DNA of 64,000 nucleotides from Aldrovandia affinis (GCA_029706075.1 JAINUG010000052.1:1135998-1199997); one strand, 5' to 3'; positions 43,405 to 55,172 are shown, counted from the first letter of the stretch. The notes: a model not told the origin generated them from the letters alone. Numbers and translations: made by a program.

Positions 43405-43989
43405 GGCCGCTTATTCACGGTGAGTGGCTGGCAGATTTGCCAAACGAGGCGTAGCTGTCCCTCATTTCAGCAATCGGCCAGCTCCCGTCAGCACAATTAG
43501 CTGCGCAGACCTGTTTGTCCCGTTCGCTGCCTGCACGGCAGCTGTGACAGCCTGACGGGAGCTGTGAGACCGCCCCGTCGCCCTCCCTCCACCCTGCCAC
43601 AGTCCACTACCAAGAACTGTTTGTTTTCATCATTCATCAAAAACTAACACAAAATCTTTACTCAGGAGAACAATTTGACCTCTACTAAGCTCTGCTGACA
43701 TAATTACAAACAGCTGCAAAAACTTTTGCAAAGGAAGTGTCCTTTTTCAAGATAGGACCATATTAATTACGTCAATATCCGGTATTCAAACAACTCACAC
43801 TGTGTATTAGGAGTGTCCATTTATTAAAACTGAAATGAAATATTTAGAAATGAAATAGCGAAATATTTATAGATATTTCAATTTCATACCATCCTTTCTC
43901 AAACAAACATTGTTTTGTATTTGTATCAGTGTTTTATGACATTCTTTAATAACAAATACCACATGAGTAAAAATCATTTTGGTAGTGGA

Positions 43990-44320
43990 CTCAGACTCAT
44001 GGACTCACATCGGCTTCCCTCCTCCCTCCCTGGGGTGGACAGCCAATTGCTGCCCCCTAGTGGCACTCCCGGCCAGAGCCGAAACTGGCTACAACGGTTA
44101 GTGGTTACAACGTTCGACGCTGGCCACTGCGACCAGGATTCAATTCCACCGGCTCTGGTCGGGAGTGCCACCAGGAGTGGCAATTGGCCAAGGAGTGGGG
44201 AGGGAAGCCGACAGGAAGTTCTCTGCGCACAGGAGTGGCTCTGTTGTATCAGAGTTCAGTCAACAGCCTGGCAAGTGCCGTCACTTTCAGTCACCACCGT
44301 GCTTGTTGGCCGTCAACCAC
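43990..44320. repeat. Inverted pair of SINE copies
   Basis: A minus-strand body fragment (TGGGGTGGACAGCCAATTGC) at 43990-44090 directly adjoins a plus-strand head (AGTGGTTACAACGTTCGACG) and body at 44096-44320. Same family as 26707. Confidence 0.7.
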
Positions 44321-44599
44321 AGTAAAGCCAGTGCGCTATCCAGAAGGTGCAAATGTATCACTGCGTGCTTGTTTTTATGGAAAAGCATCTTGTTGCAGGT
44401 GCCAAAAAGTAAGAAGGCAAGACTGGATTATAAGATTTGGTGGTAAAAGAGGTCTGTATGGTGTATGGTGAATGGTATGGTGTGCATTTTTCAGGTGGGG
44501 ACAATTAAAAGAAGATCAAAGTCTCCAAAGAATTGGCACATCTGTTGTTGGATTAGTTAGTGAAACTGCAGATAGACTGAAAGGTAGGTAGGTAGGTAG

Positions 44600-44995
44600 T
44601 ATGGCAGCCCAAGGGACTGCCCAAGGAAATGGATGCCTACTAGCCCTTCAACACATTGGAGCCACTGGAGCCGGAAAGACTACATTTCCCAGCAGCCCGC
44701 AGGCCCGCACCTGAACGAAGTCAAGCGATTGGGACTATGGACTTTGTGTACTGACGTTTGCACTGGATTGAGGAACTGGATTGGGATCGGATTTTGGATT
44801 ACGGATTACAACGATGATCAAGGATTGTGGACTTCATGTGTTTGGATTCCGCGAAGACCCCACCCTTTTTGTGTTGGTCAACATTTGTTTAATAAATTAT
44901 CGTTTTGTTTATATGCCTGCCTCCTCTGGGTTATTTAACTGCCTAAGCCCTCTGCAAAGGTCTGTGAGTGTCGCCCAACCCCAAGGGACACCACA
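44600..44995 (+). repeat. 5' LTR of the coiled-coil element (deleted form)
   Basis: 396 bases against 557 in the 3' LTR. It lacks the stretch that in the 3' copy contains CCTATTTAAAGGACTC, a TATA-like core promoter. It keeps TTTAATAAATTATCG (polyadenylation signal) and GGACACCACA at the end. Confidence 0.82.
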
Positions 44996-45081
44996 ATATG
45001 GTGGAGGATGCAGGCAGAGGGCATCACCTATAGGCAAGAGGTAGTGCAACAAAAATAAGTTAAAATGTAGCTTTTGGGTGA

Positions 45082-45564
45082 ATGTCAGATCCTAAGGCTT
45101 TCTCCTGGCTGAAGGAGGGGAAGAAACGCTTGTCTCTGGATCAACGGGAGGTGATTGCAGATTTCCTGAGGTTGCCAGAGCGCACCCAAAGACGGACACT
45201 GGAAGGGTGCCCTCTTTTCCTGATGACAAGCCTGGCTGCCGTGTCCGAAGTCGTGAGGGTGATGCACCAGGAGGCTTGGGACAAGGAGCAGGCCCAGCTG
45301 GCACAAAGTGAAACCCATCAATGCCTGTGCTACCTGGGATATGGGAATCAACCCAGTGAGTGCAACTGGAAGGGAGAAGTTGGCTGGGAGGACCCAAAGG
45401 ACAGACAAGTCAAAAAGGAAAATGGCCACCCTGTGGTGCCCCCTAGGGAAAAGGGCAAACCAAACCCAGGTAGGCCCCAAAAGCAGCATACAAGGGACTC
45501 AGAAAAATGTTTGGAGGCAGCATTGGAAGAGGACTGGACAGTGGGTACCGACATGGAGGCTTAG
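45082..45564 (+). CDS. Unrecognised ORF 1 of the LTR element
   Basis: 160 codons starting MSDPKAFSWLKEGKKRLSLD, 87 bases after the 5' LTR, the position expected for gag. Residues 20-60 look helical (LRLPERTQRRTLEG). Near residue 90 begins a module LGYGNQPSEC...EVGWEDPK followed by a basic Pro-rich stretch (PPREKGKPNPGRPQKQH). I do not recognise the family. It ends at a stop just before a second copy of the module. Confidence 0.55.
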   Translation: MSDPKAFSWLKEGKKRLSLDQREVIADFLRLPERTQRRTLEGCPLFLMTSLAAVSEVVRVMHQEAWDKEQAQLAQSETHQCLCYLGYGNQPSECNWKGEVGWEDPKDRQVKKENGHPVVPPREKGKPNPGRPQKQHTRDSEKCLEAALEEDWTVGTDMEA

Positions 45565-45582
45565 TACCAGGAGCAAGCTTAA

Positions 45583-46340
45583 TTGGCACAAAGTGGCGCC
45601 CCGTGGGGTATATGCTGTATGGAATATGGCCACCAACCCAGTGAGTATTCCATGAGGGAAGAAGTCGGCTGGAAAGACCAAAAGAAGGTAGCCCAGGACT
45701 ACTCCTGCTCGATGGCGCCCCCTAGGGAAAAGAGCAAGAAGAACCCAAGTGGGCCACAAAATCTGCACAATAGTGAAGCCGAAATGGCTGAGAAGTATGC
45801 GGGTTTCGAAGCCGAGTTGGGAGAGGCCATAGCCATAATAAAGGACAAAGAGGAAGAGCGAACCAAACTAGAGAGATGTTGTCATGACCTGAGGGAAGAC
45901 CTGGTGAAGAACCAGAGGCGTCGGTCCATGGTTGTGGACCAGTGGCGAGTCACCCTCAATGAGATCCAAAGGCTGAAGGATTCCCAGATAGAGCTGGATA
46001 GGGCAAAGGCTGAGTTGAAAACTTCGGAGGAGCGCCACCTGGTGGTCATGGGGAAACTGCGGAATGAGCACCAAAAATCCCTAAGGGAGATTGGGAACAT
46101 GGCTGTGAAGCTGGAGAATGCCAAAACCTCTCTTGGCGATGAGGTGAGGCATGTCGAGGCCCACAGACTGGAGCTGAGGAGAGCAGCGGAGGCCCATGCG
46201 TCTGAGGCAGAGCAACTCTGGAGCCAAGTGGAGCAGGAGAGTGAGAGAATGCGGGAGCTGGAGACACAGCTCGAGCAGGTGAAGACCTTTTGCGTTAAAC
46301 CAGGAAGAGAAGATTTTGGCTTTGCAGGAATTGCACCACC
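45583..46340 (+). CDS. Unrecognised ORF 2 of the LTR element, coiled coil
   Basis: Starts within a second copy of the module (EYGHQPSEYSMREEVGWKDQ; PPREKSKKNPSGPQ), then about 170 residues of uninterrupted charged heptad-type coiled coil (EEERTKLERCCHDLREDLVK; LEQVEQESERMRELETQ type). It is separated from ORF 1 by a TAG stop in the same region, so the two were probably one protein. Near 46285 the coil continues in another frame (EEKILALQEL), showing a one-base indel, and then meets the V-SINE. Rest at 46710-47000 and 47197-47424 (basic, KKKFKDKANHLLKRF). Confidence 0.55.
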
Positions 46341-46703
46341 GAGGCGGCACGGTGGTGCAGTGGATAGCGCTGTCGCCTCACAGCAAGAAGGTCTCGGGTT
46401 CGAATCCAGGCCGGGGCCTTTCTGTGCGGAGTTTGCATGTTCTCCCGTGTCCGCGTGGGTTTCCTCCGGGTACTCGGTTTCTTCCCCACAGTCCAAAGAC
46501 ATGCACGTTAGGCTAATTGGAGAGTCTAAATTGCCCGTAGGTATGAGTGTGTGAGTGAATGGTGTGTGCCCTGCGATGGATTGGCGACCTGTCCAGGGTG
46601 TATTCCTGCCTCTCGCCCGGAACGCATGCTGGGATAGGCTCCAGCCCCCCCCCGCGACCCTGACCAGGAATAAGCGGCTTAGATAATGGATGGATGGATG
46701 GAT
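46339..46703 (+). mobile_element. V-SINE inserted in the coiled-coil LTR element
   Basis: Same family as the copy at 2863: tRNA head, conserved central domain, GGAT tail. A 10-12 bp target duplication ending AATTGCACCA lies on both sides (46327-46338 and 46704-46715). Confidence 0.9.
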
Positions 46704-47742
46704 GGAATTGCACCAAACCACCTCTGCAGCCCTCCTGATCGAAAAAAGGAAGAATGAAGAGCTCCCTGCCCTGAGAGAGCAACTGAATGACTTAAATCAG
46801 AGGCTGGACAAAAAGGAAGCCTAACACCAGGCCACCGAGAACTCTTTTCAGGGCGTCTTGAAAATCCAAACCAAAACTCTGATTTATCTACAGGATCAAC
46901 TGGAAAGGGTGAGCGAAACGTATGCCCATTGTACAAAATTCTAGCACCCAAGTGGAGATCTTGCAGACAGTGGAGCCAGCAGGAGACGATGACCAGATGG
47001 TGGAATCGAAGTGGGAATGATGGTCCTCAATCCCACTACACCTGCGTGACCTTGTAAGGGGACAAGAGGAGCAGTATGCTGAGGATGAGCTGTGGTGGGA
47101 CCATGGGGTGGAAGAAAGCCTCTATGGCTGAGACCTGGTAGAACACTTGACCCTCTCCTGGCATGGTGAGTCAATCTCTTCTGTTAAAACTGAAAATTGA
47201 GAGAAGAGAAATGGAGATTAGAAATTCTCACCAGAAGAGAAGCCAGGAAAAGAACAGAAGTAAAGCATGACTGGAGAAAATGTTTGTGGAGAGGAAATGT
47301 GAATGTGAAAAAGAAATTCAAGGATAAAGCTAACCATCTTTTGAAGAGGTTTTCCCCGGGTGCTGAACCTAACCAGCTGGAAGCAGAGTGGAAGTGGTGG
47401 CAAAGGCTAAAGAAAGGACACTGAATCATGAAGCTGAAAAACGTTCGCTGGAGGAACCATGGAAAGTGGGTGAAGCCCCAAAACCGAGTCATGATCATTC
47501 TGTCCGTGAAGGCCAGATCCAGTGTCCGCATGTGGCTGTTTGGTAGCGGACAAGGTGAGCAACTTGCACCATTCACTAATGACTTTCAGATACTCTTACA
47601 GCAGGTGAATGGAGACAATGGAAGCTGGACGTTTGACCAAGGCGGAAAACTTCCTGAGGCGACCTGGAGATGGTGGCTCTCCTGGTCGCTGCTGGACATG
47701 TGCTGCTCAGCCCTCCCTAGGTCAGAGCTGAGGAGGAGGGTG

Positions 47743-48299
47743 TGTGGCAGCCCAAGAGGCTGCCCAAGGAAATGACTACCTAGCCCTTTAACACACTGGA
47801 GTCAGAAAGACTACATTTCCCAGCAGCCCGCAGTCCCGCACCTGTCAAGGTGTCAAGGTCAACAAAGTCAAGTGATTAGGACTACGGACAGCTGAAAGCC
47901 ATTTGGAGGCCTATTTAAAGGACTCTTGTGTGTCACGCTGGGAGGGAGTAGGTTGGTGGTTTTTGAGAGTGTTGTGGAGAGTGTGTCGCAGAGAGTGTGT
48001 CGCAGAGTGTTTTTGGATTTCTGCCTGTGTTTGAATTGGATTGTTTGAGGACCCCGCTTGTGTACCGACGTTTGGACTGGATTGAGGAACTGGATTGGGA
48101 TTGGATTTTGGATAACGTATTACAACGGCGAGTAAGGATTGTGGACTTTGTGTTTGAATTCCCCGAAGACCCCACCCTTTTTGTGTTGGTCAAGATTTGT
48201 TTAATAAATTATTGTTTTGTTTGCCTCCTCTGGGTTATTTAACTGCCTAAGCCCTCCGCAAAGGTCTGTGAGTGTCGCCCAACCCCAAGGGACACCACA
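47743..48299 (+). repeat. 3' LTR of the coiled-coil element
   Basis: 557 bases from TGTGGCAGCCCAAG to GGACACCACA. It contains a TATA-like CTATTTAAAGG near 47910 and TTTAATAAATTATTG near 48200, in the order expected for U3 and R. Confidence 0.85.
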
Positions 48300-49369
48300 G
48301 CAGGTATACCTGACTTGCTACTGCATAGGTCATAGCATATAGCTAGCTAGATAGCTGGCTGGTTGTTATGTCTACCATGCATGTGGACTACTGTTAATTT
48401 TTTACACTAATTTATTTATTTATATTTATTTTTTATTTTTTATTTAATTGCACATCCAGCTCCAACATAGCTTTGTTGTATCGGTCTGTGTCTGCTTCTT
48501 GTCTGTTTTCACCATGCCCAAATTCAAATTGCCCCTTGGGGATTAATACATTTGAATTGTATTGTATTGTAAAATGACAAAAAATTGTATGATATAAATG
48601 TTTTTATAATATGACATTTTATTTTGTCAATAGAAATTCACCATTAACATGTTTAGAAGTTGTAATATGCTATGAAAATGAGATGCATGACACCTCTCTG
48701 TCTTCCTATTGTCCAAATATTTTGCATTGTGTCTTTCTTACACAACCAGTAATATTAGAAGATGAACTCTGAATCCAATCTGGAACAGGCACAGCTGGCT
48801 GTATTAAACTCCAGTCCACGTTTTTCCCAAGACCCCTCTGTGGTCCCTCTCAACCGCTTCCAAAGAGGCTGGGATGCTGTTGCCATGGTAAAGTAGTAAA
48901 TTAACCGTGGCTCAGGAGTAATGATTTTATCATCTGGTTCTGTGCTCTATGTGTATGATAATATGCGCTGCATGTATAGGATGGAAAGCATTTCTTTTTT
49001 ACAGCTGTCACATTTCTGTGAGAGGCAAGATTCTGCGTGTGACACAAAAGGTTTCTGAGAGCAATACGACTGAAATCTGAATACCTAAAACAATGGTGTG
49101 ATTTATATGGGGGGATCAGGGCGAGAGGGGGCTGTGCTGGAGTACTTGGCAGGAAAATAATTGTGATTTTAAACCTGTCGACGTAAGGAACAGGAATGCC
49201 ATCCAGGAAAGTGACTGGTTCTAGAATATATAAACTGAGAATGGTGAGCTCATACCAAAGGAAGGAAAGAATGAAAGCTCACTGGTGCCTAAACCCTGGT
49301 ATCAAACCTGGTCTGTCATCAAATAGCTTGCTCAACATATATACGCAGGCTCGACATAAAGGGAAGCAT

Positions 49370-49575
49370 GCCACACAAATGCACACACACAGGCACACAA
49401 ATGCACAGTTACACACACTTCTGCACAGACACACACACATGCACACACACACAAACACATAGTCATGCACAAATTGTACAACCACAGCACAAGCACACAC
49501 AGATGCACACATCCATACACACAGCACACATACACATATGCATGTTCACACATCCACACACACACTTTTTTTTTT
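49370..49575. repeat. (CA)n-rich tract
   Basis: Interrupted CACACA/CACAAATG/CATACA repeats over about 200 bases. Confidence 0.95.
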
Positions 49576-49639
49576 AGTTGGCGCACCCTTTGATATTTCA
49601 AACACACTACATCAAAGATACTTGTGTATGTGCTAATCA

Positions 49640-49697
49640 ATGCATGTTGCATTTGTGTGTGTTTGTATGTGTGTGATTGTGTGTCTGTGTGCGTTCA

Positions 49698-49732
<35 letters not shown>

Positions 49733-49825
49733 ATCTATGGCATCTGTGTGTGTGTGTGTGTGAGATTGTGTGCATGTGTATGTGTGTGTTTGTGTGTGTG
49801 TGATTGTGTATCTGCGTGTATTTCT
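49640..49825. repeat. (TG)n-rich tract, opposite polarity
   Basis: TGTGTGTG repeats with CTGTG, TATG and GATTG interruptions, only about 65 bases from the CA tract. Confidence 0.95.
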
Positions 49826-50704
49826 TCAGAGACTCATGCAGCATTTCCAACGCACAGGGCTGAGCACCCCCCACCCACTGTCAGCTTTCTAGCTCCCCTC
49901 CCCTCCCCCCCTCCACGATCAGTCTGTGTCAGGAGATTTCAGAGTCTCACTGAGCGCAGCTTTCATACTGGAGAGGGGTGCATGCATGCATGCACGTGTG
50001 TGTTCGCATTGTATGGTTGAGGAGCTGTCTGTATGATGAGTGCACTAGATAAAATAGCTCTTTTTTTCTGTGTGTCTGCAAAAAAAATCCCCCCCCTCCC
50101 CCATGAGATCATCAGGACATGATACATTTGAAGGCTGTAGAAAATGCCCAATTATTTTTTCATTTGTTATGGTTGCCATGGTATCTGTAAAAATAAAGGA
50201 CAACCCTGTTAAGAGAACTGGAAGGCACCAAGCATTCTGAGAGGAAGCCCTAGACACCTTGAAATGTAGCTCTGTGAAATGTAAACAACTGACATTTAGT
50301 TCGTTATTTCGTTTTAGGTTCTGCCACTGATATTAAATGAATGCATGAGATCAAACATTTAAGTGAAATGATTATAAGCCTGCTATTGCATTGAACAGAT
50401 TCTATAGATTCGTAATACACACTATTTTTCTCTCATCATCGCAAATGGAAAAAATGATGACCTAGAGACTACCTCCTCAAAGATTGCCTCAAATTAAATG
50501 CATATTTTGCTTATTAATAGCATTTATAATACTCTCTCGGGGTCTTTGCAATTGTAATACCTTCATGTGCATTTTAGTAAATGAAATGGTGCAAATTCAG
50601 CCAGTCTACATTCCTTGTCCAATTTCCAGCAGAGTCAAGGTCAAACACATCTGTAGATTAACAAATTAACAAAACAAGGATATTCAATGATTCTGCTACA
50701 TGTT

Positions 50705-50868
50705 GTGTGGCTCAGTAGGTAGAGCATGGTGCTGAAAAAGCTTAGATTGTGGGTTCGATTCCCATTGGGACCACATATACTGAAAAATGTATGTATTACA
50801 GTAGTGTATGCATTCACTACTGTAAGTCACTTTTGGATAAAACTGCTAAATGGCATGTGTCATGTTAT
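50705..50868 (+). repeat. tRNA-derived SINE
   Basis: Head GTGGCTCAGTAGGTAGAGCA and GTGGGTTCGATTCCC; tail TAAGTCACTTTTGGATAAAA, CTGCTAAATGGCATG. Confidence 0.85.
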
Positions 50869-51579
50869 ATGGATGATAGCATTACATCTGTGTTTACCGG
50901 TTTCACTCCAAACAGCCGAGCCAATCAACAACCCTTTTTTGCCAATCAGAGCACACCTTATTTATGTACCCATATCTAATGGCAGAGTGAGATGAGCTTG
51001 CCTGTCTTTAGAGTATGGTGGAGTGTGCACAGTAGAGGTCACTGTGGCACACACATACTGCAGGGACTGTATGCATTCTAACCGTGCGTATTCTATCTAC
51101 GTAGGCCCATACCTAAGAACAAAGTCCTTTGCATCAGAGCAGTGCGTTTCCAAGAGAGGCACCTTGGTCCATATTATTCTGCCATTCTAACAACAAAACA
51201 AACAGTCTGTCTCTCTCTCTCTCTCTTTCTCTCTCTCTCAGTTCAGTTCAATCTCAGGTTGAAGAATTTGTGGCCAGAGACAGTATAGTGTACAAATTGG
51301 ATTTCTGCATTTATTCGGTTTGAAAAGTGATCAGAGACGAAAAAACTGAAGACAAAACAACAGCTCCCATATAAAAGCTGTCTCTCGAATCTATACAATG
51401 CCAAGAAATAACAACCACCGATGGAATGGACTCATTCATAATTGACTTAAAATATGATCTATTTTTCACTGTCTACTCACAAAAGAATGATTTGTATACA
51501 TGTATTAATGAATGGCTGAACTGGACTGCACACAGGGGTGTTGACATTTTGTTGGTATTATTACTCCACCTGGATAATT

Positions 51580-51762
51580 CCAAGTAGTTTCAATAGCCAG
51601 CACGGGCTCGCCGAAAAGCACGAAAGGCGTCCCTGTACGGGGAAAACTGGCTTGCCTCCAAGGAGCAGCGGGCTCATTGGGGAGGGTAAATTGAAAGAAA
51701 TAGAAAGTATAATTGTCTACCAAATTGGGAGAAAAACAGGAAAAAATCTGAAACGAAACTTG
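51580..51762 (+). repeat. SINE 3' half
   Basis: Body fragment then TGTCTACCAAATTGGGAGAA, the tail of the 26707 family. Confidence 0.65.
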
Positions 51763-52200
51763 AACAAATAAATTAATAAATTAATAAAAGTGCAAGGGTC
51801 AATGCATGTCTCCCTTTAACATATCATAGATGCAGATATCTGCATGCTGTTAGTCAGGAACCTTCTGGTTATGCAGACACTTTCTACCCCCTCACCCAAG
51901 TGCATGTCAGCTGTGCAAGTGTCTTTTTATAAACAGTCCTTAAAAACAGTTTTGATGGCTGTATTTTTAATGGAGATTATTTTTATCCTATACCAGTACA
52001 GTACAAAACCGCTAGAGCAATATTCAATTAAACTTGATGCATCCCCCTCAGATTAATTAGCAATTCTGCCTGTATCTCATCACTATACAATTCACCATGC
52101 AGGTTACTTACACTAATCTAGTGACTCTACATGTGGATATTCAAACAAAGACATTTGAAATAAACTAGCAATAACTGAGCAAATGATAGCACAAACCCAG

Positions 52201-53230
52201 CCTCAGTTTGCGCCTCCTGGCGTCGGCGCATTTCCACCTCCGGAGCGTCCTTCAGATTGCCCTGAAACTAGTGGTGGGTGTTACGGTTCCTTTCAGGGGC
52301 ACGGGTCCTTTGACTCACTTCCCTAAAGGGATTCGTTCACGGATTCGTTCAGCAGTTCCTTCGCTGCTATCGTTCAGACTCCCGCGAATGAGAATGAGAG
52401 TTATGCAGTAAGTGGGTCCGACTCCGTCAGTAAATATTCTTTAACTGACCGTGTAACAATAGGATAAATAAAAACAATAAAAGCGTAATATCAACAACAA
52501 TGATAATATTTAATTGGTAACATGGAACAAACACCGTAAAAATAAAGGCCTTTCACGGTAAATTTCTCAGATCAGAAGGAACATCTCATAAACAAATACT
52601 TGAAAGGACAACCTTTCTAAGTAGGCTACATATTACCAAGTGATCATTCACATGGACTAAAACGTCCATTAATACATTTCGCCTACGTGCCACCTAGGTA
52701 TTTATGTTGGCTAATTTAAGGTATGACTTGCATTGTGACGGTTTCCTGCATCATAGCCTACATTGTTCACCAAGCTATCTGAACCAACATTAAAACAATG
52801 TTGACCTCTAGAATTATCAACAAAGTTGTGATACATTCATATAGCCTAGCATATTATGTTTGAATAAAGGAATATAATGATGTGGTTTCATTTCTCGAGT
52901 TGAGACTAGACCAAGCTCGCGACTCTGCCTTAAAAAATATCGCGACGTCTCCGTTGGGAAATAGCCTTTTTCGTTTTTGGTTTATTTATTTACCAATTGG
53001 GAGTAGGCTATAGGCTAAGTGTTTCTCAGATGTAACTGTTGGGCTAAGCAACTCGTGTAAACCAGTTGCTTTTAATTTTATAGCAGTCTCATATTATTGT
53101 AATATGAAGACATTATGGGGAGGGAAAGACGTAAAGCTGCAGCGACTACGTAGGCTAGTGTATCGTTCCGTGGTCAAGTGTGTATGTGTAAAGAATGACC
53201 CCCGTACGTTTGCCGTGTGTTTTGTGTCAA
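52201..53230. other. Intergenic, possible unclassified repeat at its left
   Basis: 52270-52420 has repeated GATTCGTTCA / TTCGTTCAG words typical of a dispersed fish DNA element, but I could not find its ends. Nothing else recognised. Confidence 0.35.
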
Positions 53231-53231
53231 T

Positions 53232-54149
53232 CCTGGTGCCTGTCTTATGAAGTAAGTTCAGCATAGTCAGGGTATCTTTGCGTTAGCTGGCTACACAAAG
53301 CCTAACAAAGGCAGTTACAGCTAACCTGTCTCAGGACGGTGGTGATCAGCTCGCTCTGTCAACCCTGGTTTTTAGAATCGAACTATGAGCGCCGTGCACA
53401 CAAAAGGGGCGGCGTTTGTAACACAGCCAATCGCATGCAACATGGACAGATCCAGAGCACTGTTTCACAAGCAAGATTGGTGGGTTAGCGAGCTAACTTT
53501 GGGCTTAACCCTGGGTTTCGGTCTCAAGACTGTGGCTCACCCAGGGCTGCAGGTGATGATAATGTGAGTGCAATCTATTGCACCAATCACTCAGCAATCA
53601 TATGAGAAAATTACACTGCACTTAATATGCAACAGTACATTGTATTCATTATTGATAACTATATACATATAACTATATAAACTGTATGTTTGCTCAGGTC
53701 CTCCGCATCACCAATGGAATATGTATATGTACCGGTGACAATACAGTTGCTAGAAAACATAGGGCAATACATATATACTGCTGCACAGTGATCGCATGGC
53801 TTCGACAAGTGGCATTTGTGACATGTGGCTCTAGAAGCTTGCAAAGATGCAATATTCCCTCCGCGGAGAAGCTGTTATCTCTAATATAAAAAAAACTATT
53901 AAGCAATTATCTAGGATTGGTAAGGCCATTTTCCAGTGAGCTGATTGGTGAGGGGGCAGGATTTTTATAGGAGTTGATCAGTTAGTTTGAATTTAACCTA
54001 CTCCGGAGCAGGTTAGGCTAGTAGCATAAGTTACCATTGCGATGCAACCCGGTTAAAAGTGAGCCACAATCGTGTGACCAAAAACCCAGGGTTAAACCCA
54101 AAGTTAGCTCGCGAACCCACTAATCCTGCTTCGTGAGACAGGCCCCTGG
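53232..54149 (+). mobile_element. Harbinger-like non-autonomous DNA element
   Basis: Ends CCTGGTGCCTGTCTTATGAA and (complement) CCAGGGGCCTGTCTCACGAA form imperfect terminal inverted repeats. Subterminal blocks GGTTAGCGAGCTAACTTTGG and its complement near 54100 extend the symmetry. No transposase. Class assignment rests on resemblance of the ends only. Confidence 0.6.
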
Positions 54150-54695
54150 TGTCTCAGTGCTTTGTTGTAATAAAGCTAGTACCATTATAATGGAGCTGCA
54201 GCGCCAGTGGAGGATCACCAAGACCATAAGCAGGGCAGGTCCCGTGGGAGACGAGGAACATCAGGGTCTCCCAAAACAAACAAGGGACTTGGTCACTCTC
54301 CGGAGGAGAATCAAAACCTCCTCCAGGGCAGCATTTTTGGCAGACTTTTGTGGGGTTGAGAGAGAGATGGGGGTGAGCTATGCCAGTGGAGGCGCGCTCT
54401 GGGCGGTCAAAGCCCGGGCACTGAACCGATTTTACTTTTTGTTTTTAAATATTCTTTTGAGTTTCCCTTTATGCAGGACTCCCTGACCAAATTGTTTCTT
54501 CGTTTTTGGAGGTATTTCTTTCTTGGTTTATTTTCTTTTTGTTGGTTTTGAGAGCCTATATATATCTTGTCTTGAGATAATATTTAACTGTTTGATTTAA
54601 GTGTTATTTCGTTCTCCTGTCCTCGTTAGATAGCTATCTAGCTTGTCAGAAATCAATCATGGCAGTGCCATCCAGCTAGCGTTAGTTCACTTAAG

Positions 54696-54826
54696 TAAGG
54701 AATAAACCACGACGGGCTGTCCCGTTATTGGGAAATAATGTACGACAGGGGTGGTGATGCGGCCGAGGCGATGCTGAGGTCGCTTACCACCCCCGAAGTA
54801 CATTAGCCCGTCGTGGTTTATTCCGC
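54696..54826. repeat. Palindromic element with near-perfect arms
   Basis: GGAATAAACCACGACGGGCT at 54699 is mirrored by AGCCCGTCGTGGTTTATTCC at 54804. The 85-base loop has further complementarity. Probably a small MITE. Confidence 0.75.
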
Positions 54827-55172
54827 TTATACCACGGTTACCAACAATGATTATCTATTAGTTACTTTTATCTTCATTGGTTTTTATCGACTTAATCAGC
54901 TGAAATTAAAATATTCTTCCGCGGCTCTTTGAGGATATTGTTTTTGTGTCGTCAAGCAAATATCTGGTCGTTCGTTCTATTTGCACCGTTGTTATGCAAA
55001 ATAGCTGGTCGTTAATTCTACGATTATCCCATAACAAATGGTTCTATCAGGGGGAAAGATAGTTCCTTCTCGCTTACTTTGCAATTATCCATTTATATCA
55101 TGTTGCTAGCTAAAGCATGTCTTCTGTGCTCACTTAGAAAGTGTCTTGTAGTTCCTTTTCGTTTTCGCATAG

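Larger units (their letters stand above)
36431..43980. other. scel-mycbp2 intergenic region, no host gene seen
   Basis: AT-rich. Holds a GT/GTAT microsatellite (37482-37535), a LINE 3' tail (38893-39142), RTE-like tails near 42550-42755 and a GAAA/GA repeat (43356-43404). Reading frames here are short and unlike any family I know. Confidence 0.55.
44600..48299 (+). mobile_element. LTR-bounded element with coiled-coil ORFs and no visible pol
   Basis: Two related LTRs (44600-44995 and 47743-48299) bound 2.7 kb. The 3' LTR starts TGTGGCAGCCC and ends GGACACCACA; a purine-rich run (GAGGAGGAGGG) precedes it, as a polypurine tract should. No reverse transcriptase, protease or integrase motif appears in any frame; instead there are gag-like or novel ORFs with a long coiled coil. 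A V-SINE sits inside. Best described as a non-autonomous LTR retrotransposon carrying an unrecognised ORF. Confidence 0.8.
48300..52200. other. Intergenic, repeats only
   Basis: A LINE 3' tail (GCCCCTTGGGGATTAATACA near 48535), the CA and TG tracts at 49370-49830, a SINE at 50705, a CT tract at 51207-51240 and a SINE fragment at 51580. No host gene recognised. Confidence 0.55.

Noticed and set aside
45882-46721. 279-codon minus-strand open frame opposite the coiled-coil ORF
   Set aside because: Antisense shadow of the coiled coil (Ser/Leu-rich) running into the V-SINE.
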